From contig NZ_DIXC01000057.1 in NCBI RefSeq assembly GCF_002435945.1, positions 1-64,000 on the forward strand: a DNA stretch of 64,000 nucleotides, given 5' to 3'. Shown here piece by piece: positions 17,707-25,997 of the stretch; the stretch's first letter is position 1; the number at the start of each line of letters is the position of its first letter. The DNA comes from Mesotoga sp. UBA6090. GTDB taxonomy: Bacteria; Thermotogota; Thermotogae; Petrotogales; Kosmotogaceae. Made by a program: the position numbers and the translations under genes. Below the pieces are notes generated by a model, which saw only the letters and a program-made list of their open reading frames with translations, made no database searches and had not been told where the DNA came from.

Positions 17707-18693
17707 CTACCCAGAGTCCCTAACTCTGAGAACAGGTTTCTGCACATATATCTTCTCTCTAATTTTCTTGCCTTTGATCATCTTGATTAGCATCTCGGTA
17801 CTGGTTCTTCCAAGCCAATCCTTATCAAGCGCAACGCTAGTAAGCTTTGGACATACATAAACCGAATAGGGTATGTCGTCATATCCGACCACCGCGATCT
17901 CTTCCGGAACTCTTATACTCTTAGAACGTAGTAGGGCGATTATCTCCAGAGCATACATGTCGTTGTAGGCGAATACTGCATCGCAAGCACCGCCGGATTC
18001 AAGATACTCTAGAACAGCCTTCCCGGCGTTTTCCGGAGAAGATTTGAGTTCGATGGCCGAATTTGCCAGCTCAGTCGAGTATTCCTGCAGCGCCTTTCTG
18101 TAGCCGAGACTTCTTCCCCGGGTAGGGAAGATATTCATATCCGGTTGAACTGTGATGACATTTGAGCGCCCCGATTCCAACAAGTGTCGCGTTGCGATGT
18201 ACCCCCCAAGTTCCTCATCATTATAGACTTCACAGAAACCGCTCTTCTCGAAGTGCCTACCGACTATTACAAAAGGTACCTTGATGCCATCCATCTCGAC
18301 AGGCTTCGTATCATCGACAGGAGCGATCAGGATTCCGTCTACTCCCTTATTCTGCAAGAATTCGATCGCAAAGACCTGTTCCTCGTAATCGGCAGCAGTA
18401 TTCACAAGAAGAAGGTGGAATCCATGCTTCTTAGCTTCTCTCTCCATACCCTTAACGACTTCCGCATAAAAAGGGTTCGTATTGTCATCGATTATTACTC
18501 CGAGCAACCCAAGCACCTTTCCCTTTAGCGCCTTTGCCATCATGTTTGGCGTGTAACCAAGTTCCCTGGCTCTGTTTTTAACCTTCTCTCTCGTCTTCTC
18601 ATCAACATCCTCTTTATCATTCAAGGCTCGAGAAACCGTTGATACTGAAAGCTCAAGTGACTTTGCAACATCCTTTATGGTGATTCTAGCCAT
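17707..18693 (-). CDS. LacI-family transcriptional regulator
   Basis: A 328-residue repressor with the LacI helix-turn-helix at 3-25 (I-T-I-K-D-V-A-K-S-L-E-L-S-V-S-T-V-S-R-A), the hinge helix near N-M-M-A-K-A-L, and a periplasmic-binding-like sensor domain from about 60. The ATG at 18693 follows GGAGG; the open frame extends 19 codons upstream through the operators. It is the first gene of the glycoside operon, so it should control itself and its targets together through the tandem operators just upstream. The ligand is probably an imported oligosaccharide or monosaccharide. Confidence 0.93.
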   Translation of the reverse strand: MARITIKDVAKSLELSVSTVSRALNDKEDVDEKTREKVKNRARELGYTPNMMAKALKGKVLGLLGVIIDDNTNPFYAEVVKGMEREAKKHGFHLLLVNTAADYEEQVFAIEFLQNKGVDGILIAPVDDTKPVEMDGIKVPFVIVGRHFEKSGFCEVYNDEELGGYIATRHLLESGRSNVITVQPDMNIFPTRGRSLGYRKALQEYSTELANSAIELKSSPENAGKAVLEYLESGGACDAVFAYNDMYALEIIALLRSKSIRVPEEIAVVGYDDIPYSVYVCPKLTSVALDKDWLGRTSTEMLIKMIKGKKIREKIYVQKPVLRVRDSG

Positions 18694-18724
18694 TCGGGGC
18701 ACCTCCAAATTCACCAACGATGCC

Positions 18725-18748
18725 GCAAACGTTTGCGGAAACGTTTGC
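18725..18748. promoter_or_regulatory. Tandem LacI-type operators
   Basis: GCAAACGTTTGC (18725-18736, perfect palindrome) is directly followed by GGAAACGTTTGC (18737-18748). Both have the central A-A-C-G-T-T of LacI-family sites, with centres 12 bp apart. They begin 5 bp downstream of the -10 box, so binding would block initiation or early elongation. Confidence 0.8.
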
Positions 18749-18752
18749 ATTT

Positions 18753-18781
18753 ATTCTAACATCTTAGTAACTTAGGTCCAA
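18753..18781 (-). promoter_or_regulatory. Promoter of the lacI-glycoside operon
   Basis: On the minus strand TTGGAC (18776-18781), 17-bp spacer and TAGAAT (18753-18758), directly upstream of the tandem operators and 60 bp from the lacI ATG. Confidence 0.6.
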
Positions 18782-18877
18782 AACAATTCTAGAACGATTA
18801 TCGGCGTTCTTGGATATCTATGGTCGAATAATGCAGAATGACTCGGTTATTCTGTTAATATCTTGTGATGGTAGTCT

Positions 18878-19570
18878 CTAGTAAGGCAAAACGTAGAAAA
18901 ACATCATCATGAGAAAAGTGAGATTACCGAGCATGACCAGAATATGCCATAGTTCATGATTCCCAAATTTCCCTGGAAATGGATTCGGTTTCTCTCTAAT
19001 GAAAATCACTGCACCAACCGTATAAAAAACGCCGCCGAGAAGAAGCATCAAGATGGCCGAAAGCCCCAGCCTTATGTACACGCTGTAGACCAAGGCGAGC
19101 GACAGCCATCCCATTGAGAGATAGCCCGCCATCGATAGCCAGAGAGGCATTGTCGAAAAGAATAAAGACTTCAGTGCCACATTCAGGAAGGCAAGGCCCC
19201 AGATTACTCCAAAAACAGTCCAGCCAACCCAGCCTCCAACAACAACCAGACAAAATGGCGTATAGGTGCCGGCTATAAGCAAGTATATCGCGCTGTGGTC
19301 GAGGATCGCGAAGACCTTGTAGTACTTTCTGAACCACAGGAAGAAGTGAAGAAGACCGCTCAAGGTCATTGAGACAACTACAGTCGTCCCGTATATGGCG
19401 AAACTTACAAGATGTAACCATTTGCCCTGAATTGCAGAGAAAACTATCAAGAGCACCAGTCCAGCAAGTCCAAGGACCGCTGCAACTATGTGACTAATCG
19501 CATTGAATCCTTCATTTGAGTTCTCGCTTGAGACCATAGGGTCGACTCTTCGGCCTTCAATTGTACTCAT
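18878..19570 (-). CDS. TrhA/hemolysin III family membrane protein
   Basis: A 230-residue membrane protein with seven predicted helices, of the PAQR/HlyIII family. Family residues seen: N-A-I-S-H-I near residue 30, L-S-G-L-L-H-F in the second to third helix region, L-D-H-S-A-I-Y-L-L-I-A-G-T-Y-T-P-F, and N-H-E-L-W-H at the end, the histidines that bind metal in this family. Members affect membrane fluidity or lipid balance; the hemolysin name is historical. The ATG at 19570 with AGGATT before it is preferred over a start 17 codons upstream. It is a single gene. Confidence 0.9.
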   Translation of the reverse strand: MSTIEGRRVDPMVSSENSNEGFNAISHIVAAVLGLAGLVLLIVFSAIQGKWLHLVSFAIYGTTVVVSMTLSGLLHFFLWFRKYYKVFAILDHSAIYLLIAGTYTPFCLVVVGGWVGWTVFGVIWGLAFLNVALKSLFFSTMPLWLSMAGYLSMGWLSLALVYSVYIRLGLSAILMLLLGGVFYTVGAVIFIREKPNPFPGKFGNHELWHILVMLGNLTFLMMMFFYVLPY

Positions 19571-19875
19571 GGAAAATCCTTTCTGGAAAAGTATTTTATC
19601 TTCTATTATAGCCCATTCCATACTTCGCTACGGGGAAGCAATATTCTTCACGAGCATTCTGTAACGTTGCATCAAAAAGCAGCTACTCGAAATACGCGTG
19701 GAGAAAATCGGATGAAACGCGAGTCGAGAAATCAAGAGAACAGATATGAAAAAATCAATTCACTTTTGCTAGAAGCCTTGAAGAAAAGCAGACGGGCATG
19801 ATGTCAAGCTATTCATATGGACTGTCATGAAGTCTGTTGGGTATCAAAGAAACCAAATTAAGAAGATTGATGAAT
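19571..19875. other. Gene-free spacer
   Basis: About 300 bp between trhA and pdxA, which point the same way. No convincing coding frame, terminator or repeat was seen; it presumably holds the trhA promoter. Confidence 0.4.
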
Positions 19876-20910
19876 CTACGAATAGCGAGCCGCGGCTTTT
19901 ACTGCTTCAATCAGGTTTGAGGGATCGGCAATTCCCCTTCCGGCTATGTCGAAGGCCGTCCCGTGATCTACGGAAGTCCTCAGAATCGGCATTCCCAGGG
20001 TTATCGAGACCGTCCTCTCGAAATCGAGGGTCTTAGTTGCAATGTGTCCCTGATCATGATACATAGAGATAATGGCGGAGAAAGCACCCTTCCTCGCCAT
20101 ATTGAAGATCGAATCGGCACCTACTGGGCCAACAACTTCTATGCCCTTCTTTCTTGCAAGCTCGACTGCCGGGATGATTTCTTCGATCTCTTCTCTTCCG
20201 AAGAGACCTCCTTCGCCCCCATGAGGGTTAAGAGCAGCTACACCGATCGGCTTCGTCCGCTGTATACCCAGCTGTTTCAGAGCCACTTCGCATCTGAGTA
20301 TATAGTTGTAGACCCTGTCTTTCTTCACCATTCTGCAGGCATTTATGAGCGATACGTGCCTGGATAGGAAGAAAACTCTCATCTCTCCCGCGATTTCGAA
20401 CATCGTCAGGGGATCTATTGTCTCCGTCAGGGCGCCGAGAATCTCGGTGTGCCCCGCGTAAGGTATTCCTGCAGCCTTGATCGAAAGCTTGTTTATCGGG
20501 GCGGTTGTGATTGCAGATATCCTCCCCTCTTCCGCCAGCTCAACCGCCTTCCTGAGATATTCAAAAGCCGCTCTTCCGCAGACTCTATCGACTTTTCCAT
20601 ATTCCGGAAGTCTATCCGGCGTTCCCATGTCGACCAAAGAGAGAGTTCCGGGAGAGAATTCCGTCTGATCGGTTATCTCGGAGACTGTCTCTATCTTCAT
20701 GCCGAGATGGTTTCTGTCTATTTCTCTTTGAAGAGTCCTGAGTTCGCCAATCACTATCGGCCTGCAGATCTCGAAGATTTCCCTATTGGCGATGGCCTTC
20801 GACACGATTTCCGGCCCAATCCCCGCAGGATCACCAACGGGGATGGCTATTGCCGGCTTCTCTGATATCCTTTCCGGTAGAACCGGCTGCTCCATAGGTT
20901 TCAGAATCAA
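19876..20910 (-). CDS. pdxA: PdxA-family 4-phosphooxy dehydrogenase
   Basis: A 344-residue dehydrogenase of the PdxA family. Motifs: V-G-D-P-A-G-I-G-P-E-I (about 26-36), G-H-T-E-I-L-G, N-P-H-G-G-E-G-G-L-F-G and M-Y-H-D-Q-G-H, which hold the metal-binding histidines and the substrate-phosphate site. The start is TTG at 20910 with GGAGG at 6 nt. Classical PdxA oxidises 4-hydroxythreonine-4-phosphate in the other B6 route, which is redundant with the PdxST present here. It may therefore be a PdxA2-type enzyme acting on threonate or erythronate 4-phosphate, although the usual kinase partner is not next to it. Confidence 0.88.
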   Translation of the reverse strand: MILKPMEQPVLPERISEKPAIAIPVGDPAGIGPEIVSKAIANREIFEICRPIVIGELRTLQREIDRNHLGMKIETVSEITDQTEFSPGTLSLVDMGTPDRLPEYGKVDRVCGRAAFEYLRKAVELAEEGRISAITTAPINKLSIKAAGIPYAGHTEILGALTETIDPLTMFEIAGEMRVFFLSRHVSLINACRMVKKDRVYNYILRCEVALKQLGIQRTKPIGVAALNPHGGEGGLFGREEIEEIIPAVELARKKGIEVVGPVGADSIFNMARKGAFSAIISMYHDQGHIATKTLDFERTVSITLGMPILRTSVDHGTAFDIAGRGIADPSNLIEAVKAAARYS

Positions 20911-20947
20911 ACACTACCTCCCAGATGTCTCCTAGTCCGAAGCCCTT

Positions 20948-21253
20948 TCACTCTCCGAATACTTCCGTCCTGATTCTCGTCATATACCAGCTGAAAAGGT
21001 CCACGCAGATTTCGGCGGCCAGCTTGTTCTTCTCAGAGGCGGCGGCAAAGAGCTTCGTTCCTACCGAAGAAATGAAGTCAAACCCGCAGCATCTTCCCTC
21101 TTTATTCAAGTCTTTCGCAATATCCATCATTCTTTCGAAATCATCCGTGACAAGCGCCTCATTTAGGTACTCGACATCTCTGTGTCTCATCAACAGGAAG
21201 TTATCAACAGTACTTTCCATACTGGCCTCAATGGTTACGGTAACTCTTTCCAT
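20948..21253 (-). CDS. Small helical Hpt-like protein lacking the phospho-His
   Basis: A 101-residue, mostly helical protein. Residues 40-75 follow the pattern of histidine phosphotransfer (Hpt) domains, I-A-K-D-L-N-K-E-G-R-C-C-G-F-D-F-I-S-S-V against the usual I-A-H-x-L-K-G-x-G-x-x-x-G-F-x-x-I, but the phosphorylated His is Lys47 here. It would therefore be a structural or docking relic rather than a phosphotransfer protein. The gene ends 37 bp before the pdxA start and is probably co-transcribed with it. This assignment is by pattern only; an unrelated small helical protein is possible. Confidence 0.5.
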   Translation of the reverse strand: MERVTVTIEASMESTVDNFLLMRHRDVEYLNEALVTDDFERMMDIAKDLNKEGRCCGFDFISSVGTKLFAAASEKNKLAAEICVDLFSWYMTRIRTEVFGE

Positions 21254-21620
21254 CTGCCACCTCCAAGAGACAATGCAGTGATCACGAAATTCCGGTTGAC
21301 GGGATCATCTGATGTCGTGTTTTACTACTCTTATTATGATTCTATCTGATTAGTCTGATTTCATGAAGTCAATTTCCCACCTAAACCACACTCTTGAACA
21401 AGTAGTCTCAATTTAGCCCGGGATTTATGGATGTTCTTGTGTGAAGCTTTTCTGATATTGTCTCAGTATAAGTAGTTTGTTTGCGCGGGAAATGGAATTT
21501 TGCAGGATTGATCTCTTTTGTCTTGCATTGAGGCCGGCATAGTGCTGAATTCTGGCAATGAGCTCTACTGATCTTGCCTGTGCAATGGTTTTCGGAGTTT
21601 TATTTTGGATTGGTACATAT

Positions 21621-21635
21621 TGTATAATCATACTA
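21621..21635 (-). promoter_or_regulatory. Candidate salvage-regulon operator, copy 1
   Basis: The minus strand reads TAGTATGATTATACA, matching TAGTATGAATATACA at the nagZ promoter at 14 of 15 positions. On the plus strand it contains TATAAT at 21623-21628. The likely ligand is the GntR/UTRA regulator encoded at 26847-27572 (inference). Confidence 0.55.
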
Positions 21636-21707
21636 ACAATATAGGCATAAGTTTTTGTTCTTCTACGTTTTCTATGAACGGCAAGCGCGGTCTTTACCGG
21701 ATTTTGT

Positions 21708-21737
21708 TTGATCTGTGATATGTCTATTGTGTTATAC
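21708..21737 (+). promoter_or_regulatory. Possible promoter of the salvage importer
   Basis: TTGATC (21708-21713), 18-bp spacer and TTATAC (21732-21737), about 40 bp upstream of the SBP ATG. It is a moderate match only. Confidence 0.35.
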
Positions 21738-21777
21738 CGTAAGATGTTCTCAATTTTATTTTGTAGGAGGGGAAAGT

Positions 21778-23016
21778 ATGAAGAAACTCTTGTTACTGAC
21801 TTTGGTCGTGATCATTGCCGTAAGCGCCTTTTCCGGCAAAGTCACAATCTGGAGCTGGCGAACTCAGGACGCTCAGGTATGGAAAGAAGTCGAAGCGGCC
21901 TTGAAGAGCAAAGGTCTCGACATCACGATCGAATACACGGCCTTCGCACCGACGGAATACGACTCGAAGGTCGCCCTTGCTCTCCAGACCGGCGAAGGTC
22001 CGGATATCGTTTACTCCAGAAGACTTCCCGGAGGAAGAACTCAGGTTCTGATCGAGAATGGCCTTTACCTGCCAGTCGACGAGTTTACGGATATGTCCAA
22101 CTTCCCGCAGGCCGCTCTAAACTCAGTTACCTGGGAAGACAAGGTTTACGGAGTTCCCTTTGCAGTGCAGGTAGTTGGAATATTCTACAACAAAGACTTT
22201 TACGAAGAATTCGGACTAGAGGAACCTGCAACATGGGATGAATTAGTCGCCAACGCTGAAGTTATCAAGAACAAGGGAATCACACCTTTCTTCCTTTATG
22301 GGAAGGAAGCGTGGGCACTCACAATGCAGCACGCAATGTGTGGTGTCAGCATTCTTGGACCCGACTGGATAAAGGCTCTGACAGACGGCGAAACCAACTT
22401 CCTCGATCCCAAGTTCACCGATCTCAACAGGAGGCTCAACGATCTGAAGATTTATTATCAGGACGGTTTCATGGGAAACACGACGGTCGATCAGGACGCT
22501 GCCTTCGCGTTTGGTCAGGCAGCGATGGTATTCTATGGCGCCTGGGGTTACCAGACATGGAAAGATCTAAATCCCGATCTCAATGTCGGATATTTCATGG
22601 TTCCACCACTCACCGAGGACCAGACACCCTATGCCTACACTTATCTCGACGGAGCCATAGCATTGACATCTAATGTCAAGAACCTCGAGGACTCCAAAGA
22701 GATACTCAAGTTCTGCGCCACACCTGAATTCGGTACGATTTTCGCCGGAATCACTTACAATATTCCTGCCGTCGTAGGCGCAAAAATCCCACCGGATCCT
22801 CTACTGGAAGAAGTTCTAGCTGTCTACAACAACAACGCTTCCCCATGGGTCTATTGGGTAGGATCTGTCTTCACAACACAGAAGCCTTCTCTGTATGACG
22901 ACGTTCTCAGCCCGGGAATGCAAGCTCTTTACGCAGGCCAGCTTACCCCCGAAGGACTCTCACAGATGGCTCAGGATGCAATATCTCAGTGGTACCCGCC
23001 TTTGATGAATCAGTAA
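21778..23016 (+). CDS. ABC transporter SBP, predicted amino-sugar/muropeptide binder
   Basis: A 412-residue family 1 solute-binding protein with a signal peptide (M-K-K-L-L-L-L-T-L-V-V-I-I-A, cleaved near S-A-F-S-G-K) and no lipobox. The mature start K-V-T-I-W-S-W-R matches CUT1 proteins. The ATG at 21778 has AGGAGGGG upstream. It heads an operon with two permeases and NamZ, and faces a kinase, MurQ and NagZ; from this context it is predicted to bind MurNAc, MurNAc-GlcNAc disaccharides or muropeptides. The sequence alone does not show the ligand. Confidence 0.88.
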   Translation: MKKLLLLTLVVIIAVSAFSGKVTIWSWRTQDAQVWKEVEAALKSKGLDITIEYTAFAPTEYDSKVALALQTGEGPDIVYSRRLPGGRTQVLIENGLYLPVDEFTDMSNFPQAALNSVTWEDKVYGVPFAVQVVGIFYNKDFYEEFGLEEPATWDELVANAEVIKNKGITPFFLYGKEAWALTMQHAMCGVSILGPDWIKALTDGETNFLDPKFTDLNRRLNDLKIYYQDGFMGNTTVDQDAAFAFGQAAMVFYGAWGYQTWKDLNPDLNVGYFMVPPLTEDQTPYAYTYLDGAIALTSNVKNLEDSKEILKFCATPEFGTIFAGITYNIPAVVGAKIPPDPLLEEVLAVYNNNASPWVYWVGSVFTTQKPSLYDDVLSPGMQALYAGQLTPEGLSQMAQDAISQWYPPLMNQ

Positions 23017-23030
23017 ACGACAGATTTCTT

Positions 23031-23058
23031 CTCTTCCCCGCCGACTGGCGGGGAAGAG
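23031..23058 (+). promoter_or_regulatory. Intercistronic stem-loop after the salvage SBP gene
   Basis: A perfect 12-bp stem (CTCTTCCCCGCC / GGCGGGGAAGAG) with a GACT loop and no T-run, 14 bp after the SBP stop and 20 bp before the first permease. Confidence 0.75.
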
Positions 23059-23077
23059 TTCATTGAGGAGAACGAAG

Positions 23078-23980
23078 ATGCAGATTAAACTTAGATACCT
23101 TCTTGTTTTCATCTTACCTGCCCTGATTCTGTACTCTGTGTTTATAATATACCCACTGATCGACAGCCTCATACTGAGCTTCTTCAGCTGGTCGGGAGTG
23201 GGGGCGAGGACCTTCGTCGGTTTAAAGAACTTCCGGACGCTTTTTACTGGAAGCTTTTCCAAAGAGTTGTTCAACGCCTTCTTCCACAATGTCTACTTCT
23301 TCATAATGCTAACGATTCTCGAACTTGGACTGGGCTTTTTAATTGCTTTAATGCTGGCAAGCAAGATAAAGGGAGCTGGAGCATTCAGAGTAGTAACGTA
23401 CATACCGAACATGATACCTCTAGTTCTTGTTGGATTTATGTGGGTTCTCTTCCTGAATCCTCAGGCAGGACTGGTAAACCAGTTCTTGAGAACTATTGGA
23501 CTGGGGAGTTTGGCCCAACCCTGGTTAGGTCAGGCAAACACAGCTCTTACAACGATAATTCTTGTAAATGTGTGGCGAAACCTTGGGTTTTATGTACTCG
23601 TTATTCTTGCAGCGATACTTGATATATCGCCAGAATTAATAGAGGCCGCTTATATTGATGGCGCAAACAACTGGAAGATTACGTGGAGAATAATATTCCC
23701 ACTAACATTTTCCACTTTCAGAACACTAGCGATTCTCATTTTCATCTGGAGTTTCAATATATTCGACATGGTATATGCTCTGGAAGGCGTGCAGGCTGGT
23801 CCATACAGATCTACGGACGTTCTCGGGACGCTTTTCTACAGGACGGCCTTCGGGGGGCTTGGTAGCGGGGCTGTTGATATGGGGCTGGGAGCTTCGGTAA
23901 CGGTCTTTATTTTTACCATAGTCATGCCCGTCTCGATACTGTATGTCTACATCGTCGAGAAGAGACAAAGGAGTGCATGA
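23078..23980 (+). CDS. Sugar ABC transporter permease (MalF/CUT1 type), salvage operon
   Basis: A 300-residue permease with six predicted membrane segments and the EAA loop E-A-A-Y-I-D-G-A-N at about 191-199. The ATG at 23078 with GAGGAG upstream is preferred over the TTG 15 bp earlier, which would overlap the ribosome site. It pairs with the following MalG-type permease. No ATPase is encoded nearby. Confidence 0.92.
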   Translation: MQIKLRYLLVFILPALILYSVFIIYPLIDSLILSFFSWSGVGARTFVGLKNFRTLFTGSFSKELFNAFFHNVYFFIMLTILELGLGFLIALMLASKIKGAGAFRVVTYIPNMIPLVLVGFMWVLFLNPQAGLVNQFLRTIGLGSLAQPWLGQANTALTTIILVNVWRNLGFYVLVILAAILDISPELIEAAYIDGANNWKITWRIIFPLTFSTFRTLAILIFIWSFNIFDMVYALEGVQAGPYRSTDVLGTLFYRTAFGGLGSGAVDMGLGASVTVFIFTIVMPVSILYVYIVEKRQRSA

Positions 23981-23983
23981 AGC

Positions 23984-24811
23984 ATGCTGAAGCTTAGCCT
24001 TTTCGGAAAAATCGTAGTTTACTTCCTTCTGGTCGTTTACTGTTTGATCATTCTAGTTCCGTTTTTCATTATGATCATGAACTCTCTTAAGTCAATGAGA
24101 GAGATCTATTTGCAACCGTTTTCATTCCCGTCGAAAGTCCTGTTCGAAAACTATTCGAAGGCATGGCAGCAGGCCGGAATAGGGACGGGTTACAAGAACA
24201 GTCTGATTGTTGCCGGTACTTCTGTCATTGGAATTGTAATTGTCTCCTCGATGTTTGCCTATGCGATTTCCAAGTACACCTTCAGGGGAAGGAGATTTCT
24301 TTTCATATACTCGATGCTGGGTCTAGCCTTTCCTGCAAGGCTCGCAATAATTCCGATATTCATACTGCTTAGAAACTTCCATCTCACGAACTCTCTAGTT
24401 GGACTGATAATAATCTACACCTCCGTCAATATTCCGTTCTCTGTCTTCCTTCTCAAGAATTTCATTGACGGAGTCCCTAACGAGCTTTCAGAAGCTGCAA
24501 GAATCGACGGAGCTTCTCCGATGCAGATTTACTGGAGGATTATTCTTCCTCTGGTCAAGCCGGCTCTGTCGATAGTCTCGATCGTCAGCTTCGTCAACGT
24601 ATGGAACGACTTCTTCTTCCCGCTTATTTTCATCACGGATAGATCGAAGGCGACAATTACTCTGGCCGTTTCGATCTTCTTCGGGGAGTATGTGAACCAG
24701 TGGCACTTGTTGTTCTCGGGGCTTACGCTGGCCGTCGCTCCAACGATAATACTCTTCCTGTTGTTCTCGAGGCAGTTCATAACGGGCATGACTCAGGGAG
24801 CAATAAAGTAA
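23984..24811 (+). CDS. Sugar ABC transporter permease (MalG/CUT1 type), salvage operon
   Basis: A 275-residue permease with six predicted membrane segments and the EAA loop E-A-A-R-I-D-G-A-S at about 170-178. The C-terminal T-G-M-T-Q-G-A-I-K is typical of the MalG group. It begins 3 bp after its partner and ends just before namZ, so importer and hydrolase are translated from one message. Confidence 0.93.
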   Translation: MLKLSLFGKIVVYFLLVVYCLIILVPFFIMIMNSLKSMREIYLQPFSFPSKVLFENYSKAWQQAGIGTGYKNSLIVAGTSVIGIVIVSSMFAYAISKYTFRGRRFLFIYSMLGLAFPARLAIIPIFILLRNFHLTNSLVGLIIIYTSVNIPFSVFLLKNFIDGVPNELSEAARIDGASPMQIYWRIILPLVKPALSIVSIVSFVNVWNDFFFPLIFITDRSKATITLAVSIFFGEYVNQWHLLFSGLTLAVAPTIILFLLFSRQFITGMTQGAIK

Positions 24812-24812
24812 G

Positions 24813-25997
24813 GTGCTGGGTGTGAAAGTGAAGCTTGGAATCGACTGTCTCTTAGAGAGCGACATACTGAAGAAGAAACGGATCGGGTTGCTAACCAACT
24901 CTAGCGGTGTCAATGGGGATCTGAGAATCAACGTCGACCTCATGCTTAACGCAGGCTTCAATATCGTGAAATTGTTCGGTCCCGAGCACGGTATCTCGGG
25001 AGCCGCGGCCGATGGAGTTAGCGTCGGCAACGCGGTGGACGCCAAATATGGTATACCGATCTTTTCGCTCTTCGGAGATGTGATACGACCAACAGAGGAG
25101 ATGCTCTCTGGAATCGATGCCTTCGTTTACGACATTCAGGATGTCGGCCTTCGATTCTATACGTATCTCTATTCCCTCGTCTATTCAATGGAGGAGTGTG
25201 CGAAAAGGGGGATAGAGGTAGTAGTTCTCGACAGACCCGACCCGCTTTCATGTAAGGTCGTGGGCCCCACAATAAAGAAGAGGCTCGACAGCATAGTCGG
25301 GGGGTATGGTCTTGCCCTGAGGTATGGCTTGACCGTTGGTGAGGTTGCGAAGTACTTCGACAAGATCTTCGATATCGGTGCAGATCTTACAGTAGTGCCG
25401 ATGGAGAATTATGAGAAATATATGTACTATGATCAGACCGGTCACCTGTGGAGCACGCCTTCCCCGAATATTCCCTCGCTTGAGCACGCAATACTTTACT
25501 CGGGTTTCTGCCTCTTCGAGGGCACGAACCTATCTATGGGGCGCGGCACTGTCCACCCCTTCAAATACATAGGAGCGCCATGGATCGACTCCGCACCACT
25601 TTATGAGGAACTGAAGAAACTTGATCATCCCGGTGTTGCCTTTAGAGAGAGGAGTTTCATTCCGGGAGCATTCAAGCTGCAAGACCAGTCCTGTAATGGT
25701 CTTGAGTTCTATGTTACAGATAGAAACGCCATTAAACCCTTGGAACTTGCTCTAGACATTATCGCCATTCTTATGAAGCTGTGGCCGGGAAAATTCGACT
25801 GGGATGTGCACTATCATGGAACCAGCATCCCACTCAACAAGATGTGGGACGGCAGGTATCATTTCGACTTGATAATAGGAGAAGAGCAGTATAGAGAAAA
25901 ACTGCTTCAAGGGGCAACTTCAGCGGAGCTTTCCGAGTTATGGAAAGATGAGCAAAGAGAGTTTGAGAGTTTAACAAGAGAATTCAGGATCTATTGA
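24813..25997 (+). CDS. namZ: NamZ-type exo-beta-N-acetylmuramidase (DUF1343)
   Basis: A 394-residue DUF1343 protein; Bacillus subtilis NamZ (YbbC) of this family removes terminal MurNAc from peptidoglycan fragments. Family blocks: G-L-L-T-N-S-S-G near 26-33, L-F-G-P-E-H-G-I-S-G near 54-63, V-Y-D-I-Q-D-V-G-L-R-F-Y-T-Y near 108-121, and E-G-T-N-L-S-M-G-R-G-T near 237-247. There is no signal peptide, unlike the secreted Bacillus enzyme, so it should act in the cytoplasm. GTG at 24813 or 24822 may be the start. Its 3' end overlaps the convergent kinase gene by 14 bp. Confidence 0.9.
   Translation: MLGVKVKLGIDCLLESDILKKKRIGLLTNSSGVNGDLRINVDLMLNAGFNIVKLFGPEHGISGAAADGVSVGNAVDAKYGIPIFSLFGDVIRPTEEMLSGIDAFVYDIQDVGLRFYTYLYSLVYSMEECAKRGIEVVVLDRPDPLSCKVVGPTIKKRLDSIVGGYGLALRYGLTVGEVAKYFDKIFDIGADLTVVPMENYEKYMYYDQTGHLWSTPSPNIPSLEHAILYSGFCLFEGTNLSMGRGTVHPFKYIGAPWIDSAPLYEELKKLDHPGVAFRERSFIPGAFKLQDQSCNGLEFYVTDRNAIKPLELALDIIAILMKLWPGKFDWDVHYHGTSIPLNKMWDGRYHFDLIIGEEQYREKLLQGATSAELSELWKDEQREFESLTREFRIY

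Larger units (their letters stand above)
21254..21777. other. Gene-free upstream region of the salvage importer
   Basis: About 520 bp. It holds the candidate operator at 21621-21635 and a moderate promoter near 21708-21737, followed by a ribosome site AGGAGGGG before the SBP gene. A 68-codon minus-strand frame at 21425-21631 crosses the operator and is not supported. Confidence 0.5.

Noticed and set aside
21425..21631. 68-codon minus-strand frame upstream of the importer operon
   Set aside because: No ribosome site, overlaps the candidate operator, composition unlike neighbouring genes.
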